64,000 bases of DNA from Clostridiales bacterium (GCA_017509245.1 JAFWQC010000103.1:1-64000); one strand, 5' to 3'. Shown: positions 41,261 through 50,371, counted from the first letter of the stretch. The notes: a model not told the origin generated them from the letters alone. Translations and numbers: made by a program.

Positions 41261-41824
41261 CTACTCCACCTTCACATTTTTCTCGAACATGAACTTGGGA
41301 AGGTTGCCCATGTAGATCTTCTTGTAGCCGTTAATGACGGTCTCCCTGGAATGCGGGCAGCCGCCGCTTACGGGATATTCAAGGAGCAGGTAGTCGACGC
41401 CGAAGCAGCGCGATCTGACGCCGGTCTCGATGCAGCCGGCATTCATGTAGAATGACTTCCTCCTGGTGCATTCAGTGGCGTCTTCAGGCGTCTTCGCGGA
41501 AGCGGGATCTTCAATCTCTATGATCAGTACATCAGCCGTAATATGCGACGCAGCAGCTTTCAGAAATGCCGTGCCGATTCCGGCCGAACGCTTCTCAGGA
41601 ACAACAAGGAAATAGTCCAGAAGGCATACGCCGCTCTCGAAAACAAAGAACGCGGCACCCGCCATCTCTCCATCTTCAAAAGCGCCGATGCAAAGATATC
41701 TTTGCTCCTTCAGCGCTTTCTCGATCATGAACAAAGGCTTTCTCTCATCAGCAGGAAAATCCCGGCAGATATGTTCCTTATAAGCCTTCCTGACCTCAGT
41801 CAATGTCAATTCACGCGTCTGCAA
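41261..41824 (-). CDS. GNAT-family N-acetyltransferase
   Basis: A 187-residue acetyltransferase with a C-terminal extension. LLDYFLVVPEKRSAGIGTAFLKAAASH holds the acetyl-CoA loop (R-S-A-G-I-G-T, about residues 80-86). The frame opens with TTG and no good ribosome binding site. It lies next to the DUF6465 gene. The substrate is unknown. Confidence 0.82.
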   Translation of the reverse strand: MQTRELTLTEVRKAYKEHICRDFPADERKPLFMIEKALKEQRYLCIGAFEDGEMAGAAFFVFESGVCLLDYFLVVPEKRSAGIGTAFLKAAASHITADVLIIEIEDPASAKTPEDATECTRRKSFYMNAGCIETGVRSRCFGVDYLLLEYPVSGGCPHSRETVINGYKKIYMGNLPKFMFEKNVKVE

Positions 41825-41858
41825 ACTTGTTTATTCCGGAAATCAAAACAGATCGTTC

Positions 41859-42341
41859 TCAGAACAGGTTGACTGAATTGCCTTCGCTGTCGTAGATCTT
41901 CCGTTCGTTGGCAACTACATAAACATCGCCGCCGAGCTTGGCAGCCTTCTTCTTGATCGTCTCCATGTCGATCTGCCTTCCGCTGATCTCGAAAATAATC
42001 TTTCCGACTTTCTTCGTCGTGGTCTTCTTTGAAGTTGTGCTCTTTGAAGAAGTGCTCTTCTTCGCTGTTGTTGTCTTCTTCGCAGTCGTGGACTTCTTTC
42101 CTGTCGTAGTCTTCTTGGATGATGTTGACTTCGAAGTGGTAGTCTTCTTCCCTGTGGAAGACTTTGATGTCGTTGTCTTCTTGGCAGGAGTCTTCTTCGC
42201 GGTTGTAGTCTTCTTCGCGGGTGTCTTCTTGGTAGCCGTGCTCTTCTTGGCACCTGGCTTCTTGGGCGTTACGGTTTCTGTTACAGCCTTGAATGCTTCA
42301 GTTACGATCGATGTGATATCGAGATTCTTATCGTCAGCCAT
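41859..42341 (-). CDS. DUF6465-type lysine/threonine-rich protein
   Basis: A 160-residue protein. Residues 26-112 are a low-complexity tract of Lys, Thr, Ser, Ala and Pro (KKTPAKKTTTAKK-like units) resembling histone H1 tails; the C-terminal 48 residues form a conserved domain (GKIIFEISGRQIDMETIKKKAAKLGGDVYVV). Proteins of this type are common in Lachnospiraceae. The tail may bind nucleic acid; the role is unknown. GGAGGG precedes the ATG. Confidence 0.82.
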   Translation of the reverse strand: MADDKNLDITSIVTEAFKAVTETVTPKKPGAKKSTATKKTPAKKTTTAKKTPAKKTTTSKSSTGKKTTTSKSTSSKKTTTGKKSTTAKKTTTAKKSTSSKSTTSKKTTTKKVGKIIFEISGRQIDMETIKKKAAKLGGDVYVVANERKIYDSEGNSVNLF

Positions 42342-42470
42342 GTTGTTTTTTCCCTCCGTAAGATGAGTTTATTCATTGGTTTTCTGTATGACTATATTTT
42401 ACCATTTCATCAGGTCAAGAGTGTGTCTTACTTGGTGAGATCACTATCACATGATCGCAAATAGATTTCA

Positions 42471-42600
42471 TTGACTGCCTTCATTCCTGATGCTAAAATT
42501 GCATATAAGAAAGCACGGTCTGCAAAGACGGTTGCTTCCGAAGATCTAGTATTTTTCTTTGCTTCAGGAAGGCAGTCTTAAGCAAGGAAAATTAATTTTA
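42471..42600 (+). ncRNA. Candidate antitoxin RNA 1 of a type I system
   Basis: A promoter TTGACT (42471-42476), 17 bases, TAAAAT (42494-42499) on the plus strand is followed by a hairpin (GCACGGTCTGCAAAGACGG) and by TTGCTT/AAGCAA arms around CAGGAAGGCAGTC. The transcript would overlap the 3' end of the toxin gene on the opposite strand. Copy 2 at 43770-43890 is closely similar. Confidence 0.65.
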
Positions 42601-42708
42601 CAGATACTGGGAATATAGATACGCAAATAGCTTAAGTAACAACGTGATAACGCCGACCAACAATCCGATCAAAGTTATTACGAGAGATACAATCTCGTAG
42701 TCTGTCAC
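42598..42708 (-). CDS. Holin-like type I toxin peptide, copy 1
   Basis: A 36-residue hydrophobic peptide starting (V/M)TDYEIVSLVITLIGLLVG and ending SQYL. It is one membrane helix with a short polar start, typical of putative holin-like toxins. It begins with GTG at 42708. Its upstream region differs from copy 2: the GGAGGG site is missing and a relic of a third copy is joined there, so it may be silent. Such peptides depolarise the membrane when their antisense RNA is lost. Confidence 0.7.
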   Translation of the reverse strand: MTDYEIVSLVITLIGLLVGVITLLLKLFAYLYSQYL

Positions 42709-42726
42709 ATCAAAAACCGCACCCTA

Positions 42727-42825
42727 ATGTCAGTCTTTGGGTGAGGTTTTTGAAGTGTACTTATACCTTGAATCCAGTTACGCAAACAGTTTCAATTCAA
42801 ATAGCGTATGCCAACAAGCAGCGTT
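42727..42825 (-). pseudogene. Relic of a third toxin copy
   Basis: The minus strand reads a degenerate version of the toxin gene. AACTGTTTGCGTAACTGGAT corresponds to the codons for K-A-F-A-F-L-D with a stop inside, then L-D-S-R-Y-K. GGGTGAGGTTTTT on the plus strand matches the terminator of antitoxin RNA 2. Confidence 0.6.
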
Positions 42826-42844
42826 CACTTATCTCAACACGAAA

Positions 42845-43438
42845 TTATATTAACAACCACGGGAAGTACTCAAACAGAATAATACAAAGTACAAAAGTCG
42901 CTATAGCGTTCATTACCGTTGCAAAAACCCGCATTTTCTTTTTCATCAATAGTTGAGACAGGAGTCCTACACCTATAAACCAAATGGTACCTATGAGAAC
43001 ACCAAGCGTAACACCCTGCATTGTATAAAGAGTCCAAACGATATGATTCTTTGTTTCAGCAGTCTTCAGCAGAGCGTATAATTGGTCAGCTTCTTCGAAC
43101 TTATCATAATCGGCGCTGTAATATATATCAGGATCTTCTTCATAAACGAATTCCGCCCGGCCATATGAGATTGAAACGGGCGTACTTATCGTTCCGCCGG
43201 GAATAGAATAATCCTTTTTCTCGGGCTCATAAAAAGACCATTCATCCACGAGAACAAAAGGGACATAAAACTCATAATCTTCTTTTAATGTCAGCGTCAT
43301 TCCTTCCGGCACTTCTATATCGGCATGCCATTCGCTTGCCTTATATCTTGAAGGTATAACCGCAAGCGTGGCAAGGCAAATAGCCTGCAGCAAAAGGAGG
43401 GTCAATATAGCAGGTTCAATTTCCGTTTTTTGTGTCAT
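42845..43438 (-). CDS. Membrane protein with VPEGMTLT motif, second copy
   Basis: About 197 residues: an N-terminal membrane helix (ILTLLLLQAICLATLAVIP), an exposed region opening with DIEVPEGMTLTLKEDYEFYVPFVLV, and two C-terminal helices (VTLGVLIGTIWFIGVGLL and TVMNAIATFVLCIILFEYF). It shares its layout and the PEGMTLT segment with 33980-34516. It lies between the two type I toxin loci. AGGGG precedes ATG 43438. The function is unknown. Confidence 0.65.
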   Translation of the reverse strand: MTQKTEIEPAILTLLLLQAICLATLAVIPSRYKASEWHADIEVPEGMTLTLKEDYEFYVPFVLVDEWSFYEPEKKDYSIPGGTISTPVSISYGRAEFVYEEDPDIYYSADYDKFEEADQLYALLKTAETKNHIVWTLYTMQGVTLGVLIGTIWFIGVGLLSQLLMKKKMRVFATVMNAIATFVLCIILFEYFPWLLI

Positions 43439-43769
43439 AGCATTATCCCCTATATGTATGCTTTCGCTTTCAGCGCATAATATTCCGTATGTAATACCCA
43501 CACAATAGCACTCAGAAAACCCCTTATCAAGTTCATCATAACAACATCAAGATTCTGCACAAACACCTTGTGCAAATAAGAGACAACCACTGGTATGGGC
43601 AGGCTTTAAATAACCAATACTGTTGGTAGAATTCAGGTCATCCCCAAGTTGAATATTGTGGTATATCATATCGAAAACAACACTTAATGGATGTTATTGT
43701 TCGCCTAGCAGATCTGACAAAAACATCTTGAGCCGTATGTTTACCCGTTTTCTTACAGTTACCAATTCA

Positions 43770-43890
43770 TTGACTGCCATCATTCCTGATGCTACAATAC
43801 TTTCAAGAAAGCACGGTCTGCAAAGACGGTTGCTTCCGAAGTTTTAGTTTTTTACCTCACTTCAGGAAGGCAGTCCTGGGTGAGGTTTTT
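43770..43890 (+). ncRNA. Candidate antitoxin RNA 2 of a type I system
   Basis: TTGACT (43770-43775), 17 bases and TACAAT (43793-43798) drive a transcript of about 85 bases. It carries the hairpin GCACGGTCTGCAAAGACGGT (from 43811) and ends at the terminator CCTCAC (43855-43860)/GTGAGG (43880-43885) with TTTTT. It runs head-on into the toxin gene and would pair with the toxin mRNA past its stop codon. Confidence 0.72.
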
Positions 43891-44006
43891 CATTTGCGTT
43901 TGTACCTTGAATCAAGGAAAGCAAATGCCTTAAGTAACAACGAAATAACGCCAACCAACAATCCGATCAAAGTTATTACAAGAGATACAATCTCATAGTC
44001 TGTCAC
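43890..44006 (-). CDS. Holin-like type I toxin peptide, copy 2
   Basis: A 38-residue peptide: a short polar start (V/M)TDYEIV, a membrane helix SLVITLIGLLVGVISLLLKA, and a basic end FLDSRYKRK. GTG 44006 has AAAGGAGGG nine bases upstream, so this copy looks translatable. The stop lies on the T-run of the opposing antitoxin RNA. The 5' leader (about 44097-44063) contains GCACGGCCTGC and GGTTGCCTTCCGAG, close to the same-sense 5' hairpin of the antitoxin RNA, so the ORF is flanked by inverted repeats. Confidence 0.8.
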   Translation of the reverse strand: MTDYEIVSLVITLIGLLVGVISLLLKAFAFLDSRYKRK

Positions 44007-44162
44007 TTTCAGAGCCCTCCTTTCTTTAGTACTCTCCCAGAAAATCGGGATGTAGATAAATACTCGGAAGGCAACCGCCCATTAAGCAGGCCGTGCCACT
44101 AATATTGTATAGGTAATGGATTCAGATTTCCTTCGATTAATGGGACAAAATGATCCCTCGGA

Positions 44163-44759
44163 TTACTTTACCCGCCTGAACTTCTCCCCCTCATACTTCC
44201 TTACCGGATTGCCTCTGACGATCTCAGTATGCTTCTGCCATGCATTGTTCAAAGCTTCGGCGTTATTGTCTTCCTGCTTGGCAGCAAGAATGCCTGCCAA
44301 ACGCTTCATGGCACGTTTCTTGTTCTGAACCTGGCTTCTTTCTTCAGTGCATGTAACAACGATGCCTGTAGGCTTGTGTAAGATTCTTACACCTGTCTCG
44401 ACCTTATTCACATGCTGGCCGCCTTTTCCACCAGAATGCATTGTAGTTATCTCACAGTCGTTTGGAGCAAGATCACCTACTTCTTCAGCTTCCTTTATCA
44501 CATGCACATCGATATACCAGTTCTTGCGCTGATGACCCGGTCTTATGGTGCTCTTCCACACCCATAAGACCGTGCCTTCAAGCGACGAGACATCACCGTC
44601 GAACTCCATAACCGCTGACTTATAACCGCTGCCGGAATAGTCTGTATTAACGGATACGATACGTGCTCCTTCAAATTCTTTAAGAAGAGCTTTGCAAAGT
44701 TTCTCCACACCAACAGAGCACTCTACAGGACCCTGTCCTGAACTTATCTGTAATAACAT
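44163..44759 (-). CDS. prfH: Peptide chain release factor H
   Basis: A 198-residue release-factor-like protein without the stop-codon recognition domains of RF1/RF2. The catalytic GGQ is in [19 protein letters not shown] (GGQ at residues 113-115). PrfH is usually encoded beside RtcB2, and the pair has been reported to act on ribosomes damaged in the decoding centre of 16S rRNA. It starts one base or so after rtcB ends, in the same operon. GAGAGG precedes the ATG. Confidence 0.92.
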   Translation of the reverse strand: MLLQISSGQGPVECSVGVEKLCKALLKEFEGARIVSVNTDYSGSGYKSAVMEFDGDVSSLEGTVLWVWKSTIRPGHQRKNWYIDVHVIKEAEEVGDLAPNDCEITTMHSGGKGGQHVNKVETGVRILHKPTGIVVTCTEERSQVQNKKRAMKRLAGILAAKQEDNNAEALNNAWQKHTEIVRGNPVRKYEGEKFRRVK

Positions 44760-44761
44760 AA

Positions 44762-45880
44762 TTACCTCTCTTTACCTGCCTTGAAGTTATATACAGGCTT
44801 AACGATTTCTTTTACTTCAACCGTATCTTCAATTGCCGACAAGATCTCATCGATCCCACGGTAAGCCACGGGTGCTTCATCAAGCGTATCAGCACTGATA
44901 GAAGTGCTGTATATACCCTTCATGTCTTTCTTGAATGCAGATACAGTATAACTATTCTGCACTTCTGTTCTCTTGATCTTGCGTCCCGATCCGTGCGGTG
45001 CGGAATAGTTCCATTCAGGATTGCCTTTGCCTACTCCAAGTATCACTCCGTCACGAATGTTAACAGGGATAATTACCGGTTCTCCTTCTAATGCTGATGC
45101 TGCTCCTTTGCGAAGAATGTTTACACCGTCAGGAAGCGTTGCAATGTAGTTGTGAATAGACTCATATCGCTCTTCTTCCTTCCACTTCATACCCTTCAGG
45201 ATCTCGCGAAGAATGATCTCACGGTTTAAAGAAGCATACTCCGTTGCTATCTTTACATCGTAAAGATAGTCCTCCATAAGTGGTCCTTCCACATAAGCAA
45301 CCTCATACGGAACATCTTTACCCATGTTTGCAAGACGGCGCCTTGCATTCTCAGTATAGTAATCAGCTACATCAACACCCAGATGACGACTGCCGGTATG
45401 GATAATGATGTAATACCCGTCCTCACCTTTATCGACTTCGATGAAATGATTGCCGCCACCAAGTGTTCCCAGACTTCTTAATGCCTTATCAGTGTTAATA
45501 GCACGTAAACATCTAAGATCAGAAATCACATCGAAAGATACCATGCTGTGAGGAGTTTTACGAATAGCAAATCCAGCAGGAACATTCTCCCTGATCACCT
45601 TATCAAGCTTCTGGAATTCGATGTTCCTTGCCTTGATCTTTGATACCAGTATTCCGCATCCGATATCGATGCCCATGAGCTGGGGAATGATCTTATTGGT
45701 AACAGTCATGGTAAGACCGATTGGTCCGACCTTACCGGGATGACAGTCCGGCATTATCCTTATCTTTGAACCTAGTGATATATCGTTGTCGCAGATCATC
45801 TTGATCTGAGCTTTGGCGTAGTCTTCAATGCTTGATACATAGACTACAGCCTCAGCGTAGTTTCCTTTAATAGTGTCCAT
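44762..45880 (-). CDS. rtcB: RtcB-family RNA ligase (RtcB2 type)
   Basis: A 372-residue RNA ligase that joins 2',3'-cyclic phosphate and 5'-OH ends with GTP and Mn2+. Metal-binding residues are in [13 protein letters not shown] (about residues 43-55), [25 protein letters not shown] and [10 protein letters not shown]; the guanylated His lies in [10 protein letters not shown] (about 300). It is shorter than the classic 400-plus-residue tRNA-splicing form. It is cotranscribed with prfH. AAAGGAAAG precedes the ATG. A small ORF and a weak terminator lie upstream. Confidence 0.92.
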   Translation of the reverse strand: MDTIKGNYAEAVVYVSSIEDYAKAQIKMICDNDISLGSKIRIMPDCHPGKVGPIGLTMTVTNKIIPQLMGIDIGCGILVSKIKARNIEFQKLDKVIRENVPAGFAIRKTPHSMVSFDVISDLRCLRAINTDKALRSLGTLGGGNHFIEVDKGEDGYYIIIHTGSRHLGVDVADYYTENARRRLANMGKDVPYEVAYVEGPLMEDYLYDVKIATEYASLNREIILREILKGMKWKEEERYESIHNYIATLPDGVNILRKGAASALEGEPVIIPVNIRDGVILGVGKGNPEWNYSAPHGSGRKIKRTEVQNSYTVSAFKKDMKGIYSTSISADTLDEAPVAYRGIDEILSAIEDTVEVKEIVKPVYNFKAGKER

Positions 45881-45912
45881 TATTACTTTCCTTTCGTCTT
45901 CGAAAAGGCATG

Positions 45913-45935
45913 CAAAAAAGACCTCAATGAGGTGC
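45913..45935 (-). terminator. Weak terminator or attenuator before rtcB
   Basis: On the minus strand ACCTC-ATT-GAGGT is followed by CTTTTTTG. The stem has only five pairs. It lies between the small ORF and rtcB, so it could lower rtcB transcription. Confidence 0.45.
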
Positions 45936-45975
45936 TATATTTTATGGATCACACATGGAATAGTTAATTGAGTAA

Positions 45976-46047
45976 TTAAGCTACAGAAGCAGATCCTGCA
46001 CGCCCGTTGTTGTTTGTTCTAAAGTTTGATTCAATTGTACTTGTCAT
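45976..46047 (-). CDS. Small ORF upstream of rtcB
   Basis: A 23-codon frame with a strong GAGGAGG eight bases before its ATG. It starts MTSTIESNFR and continues TNNNGRAGSASVA; it is polar and has no membrane segment. It is the first gene after the promoter at 46082-46110, and a weak terminator separates it from rtcB. It may be a regulatory leader that reports ribosome trouble, or a small protein in its own right. Confidence 0.55.
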   Translation of the reverse strand: MTSTIESNFRTNNNGRAGSASVA

Positions 46048-46081
46048 TGTCAGGACCTCCTCACGTTTGATGATAGGCGTG

Positions 46082-46110
46082 ATTATACGCGTGAGGTTTG
46101 GGAAATGCAA
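46082..46110 (-). promoter_or_regulatory. Promoter of the small ORF/rtcB/prfH operon
   Basis: On the minus strand TTGCAT (46110-46105), 17 bases and TATAAT (46087-46082) form a good sigma-A promoter. No sigma-54 site, as known for E. coli rtcBA, is present. Confidence 0.65.
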
Positions 46111-46275
46111 GAGGATTAGTATTTGTTTACTTCAATTATTGCTACCCCAAAAACAGAATGAGCGCTGTTATTTCAAGGCAAAAAACTATTTTTTCAAGTA
46201 AAAATCCATGTTTATTTGATTGTCAAAGTATTCTTTTGTCACTAAAATATAGCAAATAAACAGGAGGTGCTTATT

Positions 46276-47259
46276 ATGTCAATCAATAATGACCTAACTA
46301 AGAAAAGCGAGAATCATATATCTCTTTGGAAAGTAATAATTGTAATTCTTCCCATAGTAATATCTTTTATTGCTTTTCATCATGATAAACAGAACTCTCC
46401 TCTTATAATTTCCTGTGAAAACTGGAAACTTGTTGAATATGGTAACACCACAAAATACAGTCTGGTAAAATACGCTGACCCCAACACTGATAATGCAAAT
46501 GGATCGCATACACCTAGCATATCAAACATTACAGGGGATAAATCAAATTCTCCCATATATATCGATGAGAATAATCTACTGGAGTTAAAATTCCAAAAAA
46601 AGCAAGGTGATGCATCTCGAATATATATTGTAAATTTCAATAATAGTAATGATTTGACATACCAATTAACAGAATATAACATGTCTGAAAGTATATTTGA
46701 TGACATACAACATATATTCACGATTCACGTCCCAATTACAGTAAAAGAAACCACTATCGAGGATACAGATAGTTATGGCGAGACAACTGCGTTCAGCGTT
46801 CCTTGTTTGCAACGCTTTGCTTTAGCGTTTATTGATTACAATGGCAACACATGTATTTATTATATAGTGCTTAGACCCAAGCCCATAATAAACGAAGAGA
46901 ACTATGAATTCTTTTCGTTCATAAACCATAACAGAGAACAGGAAACATTGATTTATGACATTAAGAATTGGACATATGATGTAGCTTTTATTGACTGCAG
47001 TATAACTAACACCCAGTCCATTCGCCAAACATTACTTGATTGCTTTAACAGTGGCGATACTTCTGTTGAACAATTTCAATATTATGAGGCTGGTGATGAA
47101 TTCTTGAGTTCATTTTCGCTATTCCCGGACGAACAGCCATTAAATACATCTATAGGAACAGTTACTGTCATACCGAAGACCATAGTAATACATGACACAC
47201 TTGATATTGAAACTGATTTACAACTATTGAGAACCATAGAAAATGATAGGTTGACTTAA
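46276..47259 (+). CDS. Membrane-anchored protein of unknown function
   Basis: A 327-residue AT-rich gene. The product has a short cytoplasmic start, one membrane helix (about residues 18-35, VIIVILPIVISFIAFHHD) and a large extracytoplasmic domain rich in Asn, Thr and Tyr with a beta-like pattern. GGAGG lies eight bases before ATG 46276. The family was not recognised. It faces away from the rtcB operon and precedes a secreted protein gene on the same strand. Confidence 0.65.
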   Translation: MSINNDLTKKSENHISLWKVIIVILPIVISFIAFHHDKQNSPLIISCENWKLVEYGNTTKYSLVKYADPNTDNANGSHTPSISNITGDKSNSPIYIDENNLLELKFQKKQGDASRIYIVNFNNSNDLTYQLTEYNMSESIFDDIQHIFTIHVPITVKETTIEDTDSYGETTAFSVPCLQRFALAFIDYNGNTCIYYIVLRPKPIINEENYEFFSFINHNREQETLIYDIKNWTYDVAFIDCSITNTQSIRQTLLDCFNSGDTSVEQFQYYEAGDEFLSSFSLFPDEQPLNTSIGTVTVIPKTIVIHDTLDIETDLQLLRTIENDRLT

Positions 47260-47339
47260 GCGCAATCTTTATACTACGCTCAAAAAGAAACAAATATGGT
47301 AATATCCTATTGGATTAAAAATGTATGGAGAATAATAAT

Positions 47340-47918
47340 ATGACAAAGTCTTTGATTAAAAAAGCAGTTTCTCTTCTACTAATCTTTACTGTTATTTTTT
47401 CCATTTCGTCTACTTCTTTTGCGTCTTCTGAATCCAAAAAGACATTTAGAATACGCTACAGCGGAAGTTATAACTATGCAAATGCAAATGTGACACTTAC
47501 TACTACAAATAATTCAGGAACTGAAGGAACCGTTACGCTCAGTCAAAACTTCACATTCACATTACCCGAAGGCGGACTGCCCATCGTTCTTCATGAAGGA
47601 ACTACTTGGGATTATAAGATCTCGAAAATGAAGGACGGGGCAAAAATCACGCTAATTTCTGATTACAACAAAGGGGCTAACAAAGCTAAAACAGACGAGT
47701 TCTCACACATTAATCTTTGTGTAGCCGGCATAGCAAAAATGACAGGTAAAATCCACATTGATGGAAAAGCTAAATTTGGAAATATTTGGAAAATAGATAC
47801 ATTTACCAGATATTCCGTACCTAATTCTATTTCTCCCAAAGCTTGGGATTACGGTTCTTCATTACCATATACAAAGTATGGTATTGAGCGTCCCGGCTTT
47901 TATTTCCGCGATACATAA
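47340..47918 (+). CDS. Secreted protein of unknown function
   Basis: A 192-residue protein with a clear signal peptide (MTKSLIKKAVSLLLIFTVIFSISSTSFA, cleavage after residue 28). The mature part is beta-rich, with repeated Thr/Asn strands, and has no Cys in its first half. GGAG precedes ATG 47340; another ATG five codons earlier has no site. It lies 80 bases after the membrane-anchored gene and may be cotranscribed with it. The family was not recognised. Confidence 0.65.
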   Translation: MTKSLIKKAVSLLLIFTVIFSISSTSFASSESKKTFRIRYSGSYNYANANVTLTTTNNSGTEGTVTLSQNFTFTLPEGGLPIVLHEGTTWDYKISKMKDGAKITLISDYNKGANKAKTDEFSHINLCVAGIAKMTGKIHIDGKAKFGNIWKIDTFTRYSVPNSISPKAWDYGSSLPYTKYGIERPGFYFRDT

Positions 47919-48037
47919 CAATTCGCAAAGCATTCTATACAATATACAATCCAGAGCAACTTATTCTCAGCTTCATTAAATGGAGTCGAGATTTATAGTT
48001 CGGTAAAAACATTCCGCCACGTATAAATAAATGAGAT

Positions 48038-48099
48038 TAAACGCACATGCTGATAGAAATGCGTGGTTTAGATTTTTGTTTCAATTTGATGTGCGTTTA
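48038..48099. repeat. Inverted repeat between convergent genes
   Basis: TAAACGCACAT (48038-48048) and ATGTGCGTTTA (48089-48099) are perfect 11-base arms around 40 bases that contain a T-run. It lies just after the NACHT gene and may serve as its terminator. Confidence 0.6.
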
Positions 48100-48127
48100 G
48101 ACATACCAACTGATTATATAAGCCTTC

Positions 48128-49957
48128 TTACAGTCCTTCCAAAATAGCAGAAACACTGCTGTTTTCTCCAATCTTTTCTTTCTCGTATTTCTCGAGTAAT
48201 TCAAAGAGGAACTCACATCTATCTTTTACCCAGAGAAAATTCTCTAATAACTCATCTTCATTTACTATCATTAATGCATCATCAAATCCGAATGAAAAGT
48301 CTTCATCAGAATTATCGACAACAACATGGCTATAAATCAACTTTTCAAACAATGCTTTGTGAACGTCATTATAATTGTGTCTTCTGTTAGATTTATTGAA
48401 GTCATTCAGCTTAATGCACAGAATCATTCCTCTGTAAAGAAAAGTACTTGCCAGAAGCGAAACACGATACTTAATCTCCAAGTTTCTACTTCTTCTTCCA
48501 ACAATAAAACCGCGTGCCAGTTCCCTCAAGAACTTTATTGAAAAACCATCTTTTTCATATAGGTTTTTGAGTTCTTTGATAATTGGGCAAAATATTATCT
48601 TGTTTACTTTATCGCTCTGCATACGAAAAAGCATTTTAAAGTAGTCGTCCGAAAACAAATTATAGGATTCGTCTATCCAACTACTCAACAAGCCACTCTG
48701 AACATCATCTGTAAGTTTGCATGTGTAGAACGCTGCAAAGTATTCCTGAAATGACCTGTGGGTAAAACAATATTTGATTCCATCTTTAATGAGCAAGCAT
48801 ATCGATTGACTCAGATCTTCAATATAATCATCGGTGTTAAAATGGTTTATGCCTGTCTTGCTTTTTGCTGATTCAATATGTTCTCTCAATTCAGTCTCAC
48901 CAAACGCATATTGACTTGCAAAATAAGACTTAAAACAAATATACGAGAAAATGAGTTTGAATTCATCGCATCCCAGCTTACACTTTATATCCCTTTTATA
49001 GAAATCCTTCGTTGCATCATGGGCATTAAAAAGTGTTACGAATGCTTCCTCGTAAAATTCGTTTAAGTTTTCCGGAATTGTCGTATGCTTTTGGAATGTC
49101 AGCAACATTATATTTAGTAATAGCGGATTTGAAGCAAAAGAAGTGTACTTATCATAAAGCACGCTGTCCAGTTCTTTGCAGAAATCCTCTTTAACTATTT
49201 CTTCAAAATCAATCTTGCTGATTAACTCTAAAGCCTGTTTCTTTGTCAGTTTTAGCATTTCCGTTTCACAATAGTTATTCCAACCGATGAATCCAGGTGA
49301 AGGTCTGGAAGAAGCGATATATCTGTTTTTACTGTAATGCTCTGAAAGCTCTTTTATCTCTCGTGTCAATATTTCTTTTCTGTTGGATTTTATTTCATCA
49401 ATTCCATCAAGAAACAACACATATGCTCCTTCATTCATACTTAATTCAAAATATTCTTTACTTAGATTAAAACCGTTATTCTTCAATGTATTAAATATCT
49501 CTTCATATAGAGAGGTTTCCTGGGAAATCAGATTCCTTAACTCGATCATAACTGGAATATAGTCAGTTTCTTTTATGGTATTCAGGAACAGATGTTTTAA
49601 AAGAACAGACTTTCCTGTTCCACCTGTACCGGAGATTAATATCTTATTTCCTATATCAAACAAATTGCAGACGTTGTCGGTATCAATATCTTTTCCGCCG
49701 TATTTCACGCCGACGAATTCATATATGGAGTAAATGAACTTGGGTTCTTTACGATAGATTATCGTTTTAACAAGACTAATGTTCTTGCTCGTTTTAGTTA
49801 TGTATTCTTCATACGCAGTCCTGTAGCGTATTTCTTCTTTTGCATCAAGATCCTTAAAATATTTGCTTGCTTTTTTCCATGCGAATTTTAGAAAATCCTT
49901 GATCAAAGTCGACATAACATCCGACACAACTTTTGTACCAATGTCATTAGAACTCAT
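48128..49957 (-). CDS. NACHT-domain NTPase, probable antiphage protein
   Basis: A 609-residue STAND NTPase. The N-terminal helical part (about residues 1-95) is followed by the NACHT core: Walker A GTGGTGKS (residues 110-117), Walker B YVLFLDGIDE (179-188), and a sensor segment YIASSRPSPGF (about 214-224). FTHRSFQEYFAAFY (about 410) is the conserved end of the NACHT helical part. There is no recognisable sensor repeat, and the last 180 residues are helical. Bacterial NACHT proteins of this size act in antiphage defence. It is the last gene of a four-gene operon. Confidence 0.88.
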   Translation of the reverse strand: MSSNDIGTKVVSDVMSTLIKDFLKFAWKKASKYFKDLDAKEEIRYRTAYEEYITKTSKNISLVKTIIYRKEPKFIYSIYEFVGVKYGGKDIDTDNVCNLFDIGNKILISGTGGTGKSVLLKHLFLNTIKETDYIPVMIELRNLISQETSLYEEIFNTLKNNGFNLSKEYFELSMNEGAYVLFLDGIDEIKSNRKEILTREIKELSEHYSKNRYIASSRPSPGFIGWNNYCETEMLKLTKKQALELISKIDFEEIVKEDFCKELDSVLYDKYTSFASNPLLLNIMLLTFQKHTTIPENLNEFYEEAFVTLFNAHDATKDFYKRDIKCKLGCDEFKLIFSYICFKSYFASQYAFGETELREHIESAKSKTGINHFNTDDYIEDLSQSICLLIKDGIKYCFTHRSFQEYFAAFYTCKLTDDVQSGLLSSWIDESYNLFSDDYFKMLFRMQSDKVNKIIFCPIIKELKNLYEKDGFSIKFLRELARGFIVGRRSRNLEIKYRVSLLASTFLYRGMILCIKLNDFNKSNRRHNYNDVHKALFEKLIYSHVVVDNSDEDFSFGFDDALMIVNEDELLENFLWVKDRCEFLFELLEKYEKEKIGENSSVSAILEGL

Positions 49958-50036
49958 TATGCTATCTCCCCATATGCAATTTTAACCGGCAATTAAGTTA
50001 CACAAATATTATATTACTAAGCATTGCTTATGTCTT

Positions 50037-50369
50037 TTACAACTCACTATACTTATCGCTCTTCCCTTTAGCTTTCTCAACCGGATACTTCTTGTTATTT
50101 AATTCAACCTTCTTCTGCACTATCTCATCGAGATCCAAACCACAGGCATCTGCCATCAGCACGCAGTAATTAACCACATCAGCCAATTCTTCGGCTATCT
50201 TATCTCGCTTGTCAACACATTCAACATCTGTACTGCTCCACTGGAACACTTCCAACAATTCAGCAGCCTCAAGTGAAATGGATATTGCCAGATCCTTTGG
50301 GTTATGGAATTGCTTCCAATCTCTGTCATCTCTGAATTTCAATATCATATCTACAGTTTTCTGATTCAT
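50037..50369 (-). CDS. MazG-like nucleotide pyrophosphohydrolase
   Basis: A 110-residue all-helical NTP-PPase. The metal-binding helices are ISLEAAELLEVFQW (about residues 31-44) and KIAEELADVVNYCVLMAD (about 57-74), matching the EExxE..ExxD pattern, and KKVELNNKKYPVEKAKG closes it. The family turns NTPs into NMPs and pyrophosphate and can clear odd nucleotides. It starts four bases after the helicase gene ends, with GGAGG before the ATG. The position suggests a role in nucleotide-depletion defence (inference). Confidence 0.9.
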   Translation of the reverse strand: MNQKTVDMILKFRDDRDWKQFHNPKDLAISISLEAAELLEVFQWSSTDVECVDKRDKIAEELADVVNYCVLMADACGLDLDEIVQKKVELNNKKYPVEKAKGKSDKYSEL

Positions 50370-50371
50370 TC

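Noticed and set aside
41915..42366. An arginine-rich frame on the minus strand and a Val/Phe-rich frame on the plus strand
   Set aside because: Both are shadows of the lysine/threonine repeat tract of the DUF6465-type gene.
48128..49957. NACHT gene as part of a CBASS or Avs-type system
   Set aside because: There is no cyclase gene nearby, and the protein lacks the long sensor repeats and nuclease domain of Avs proteins.
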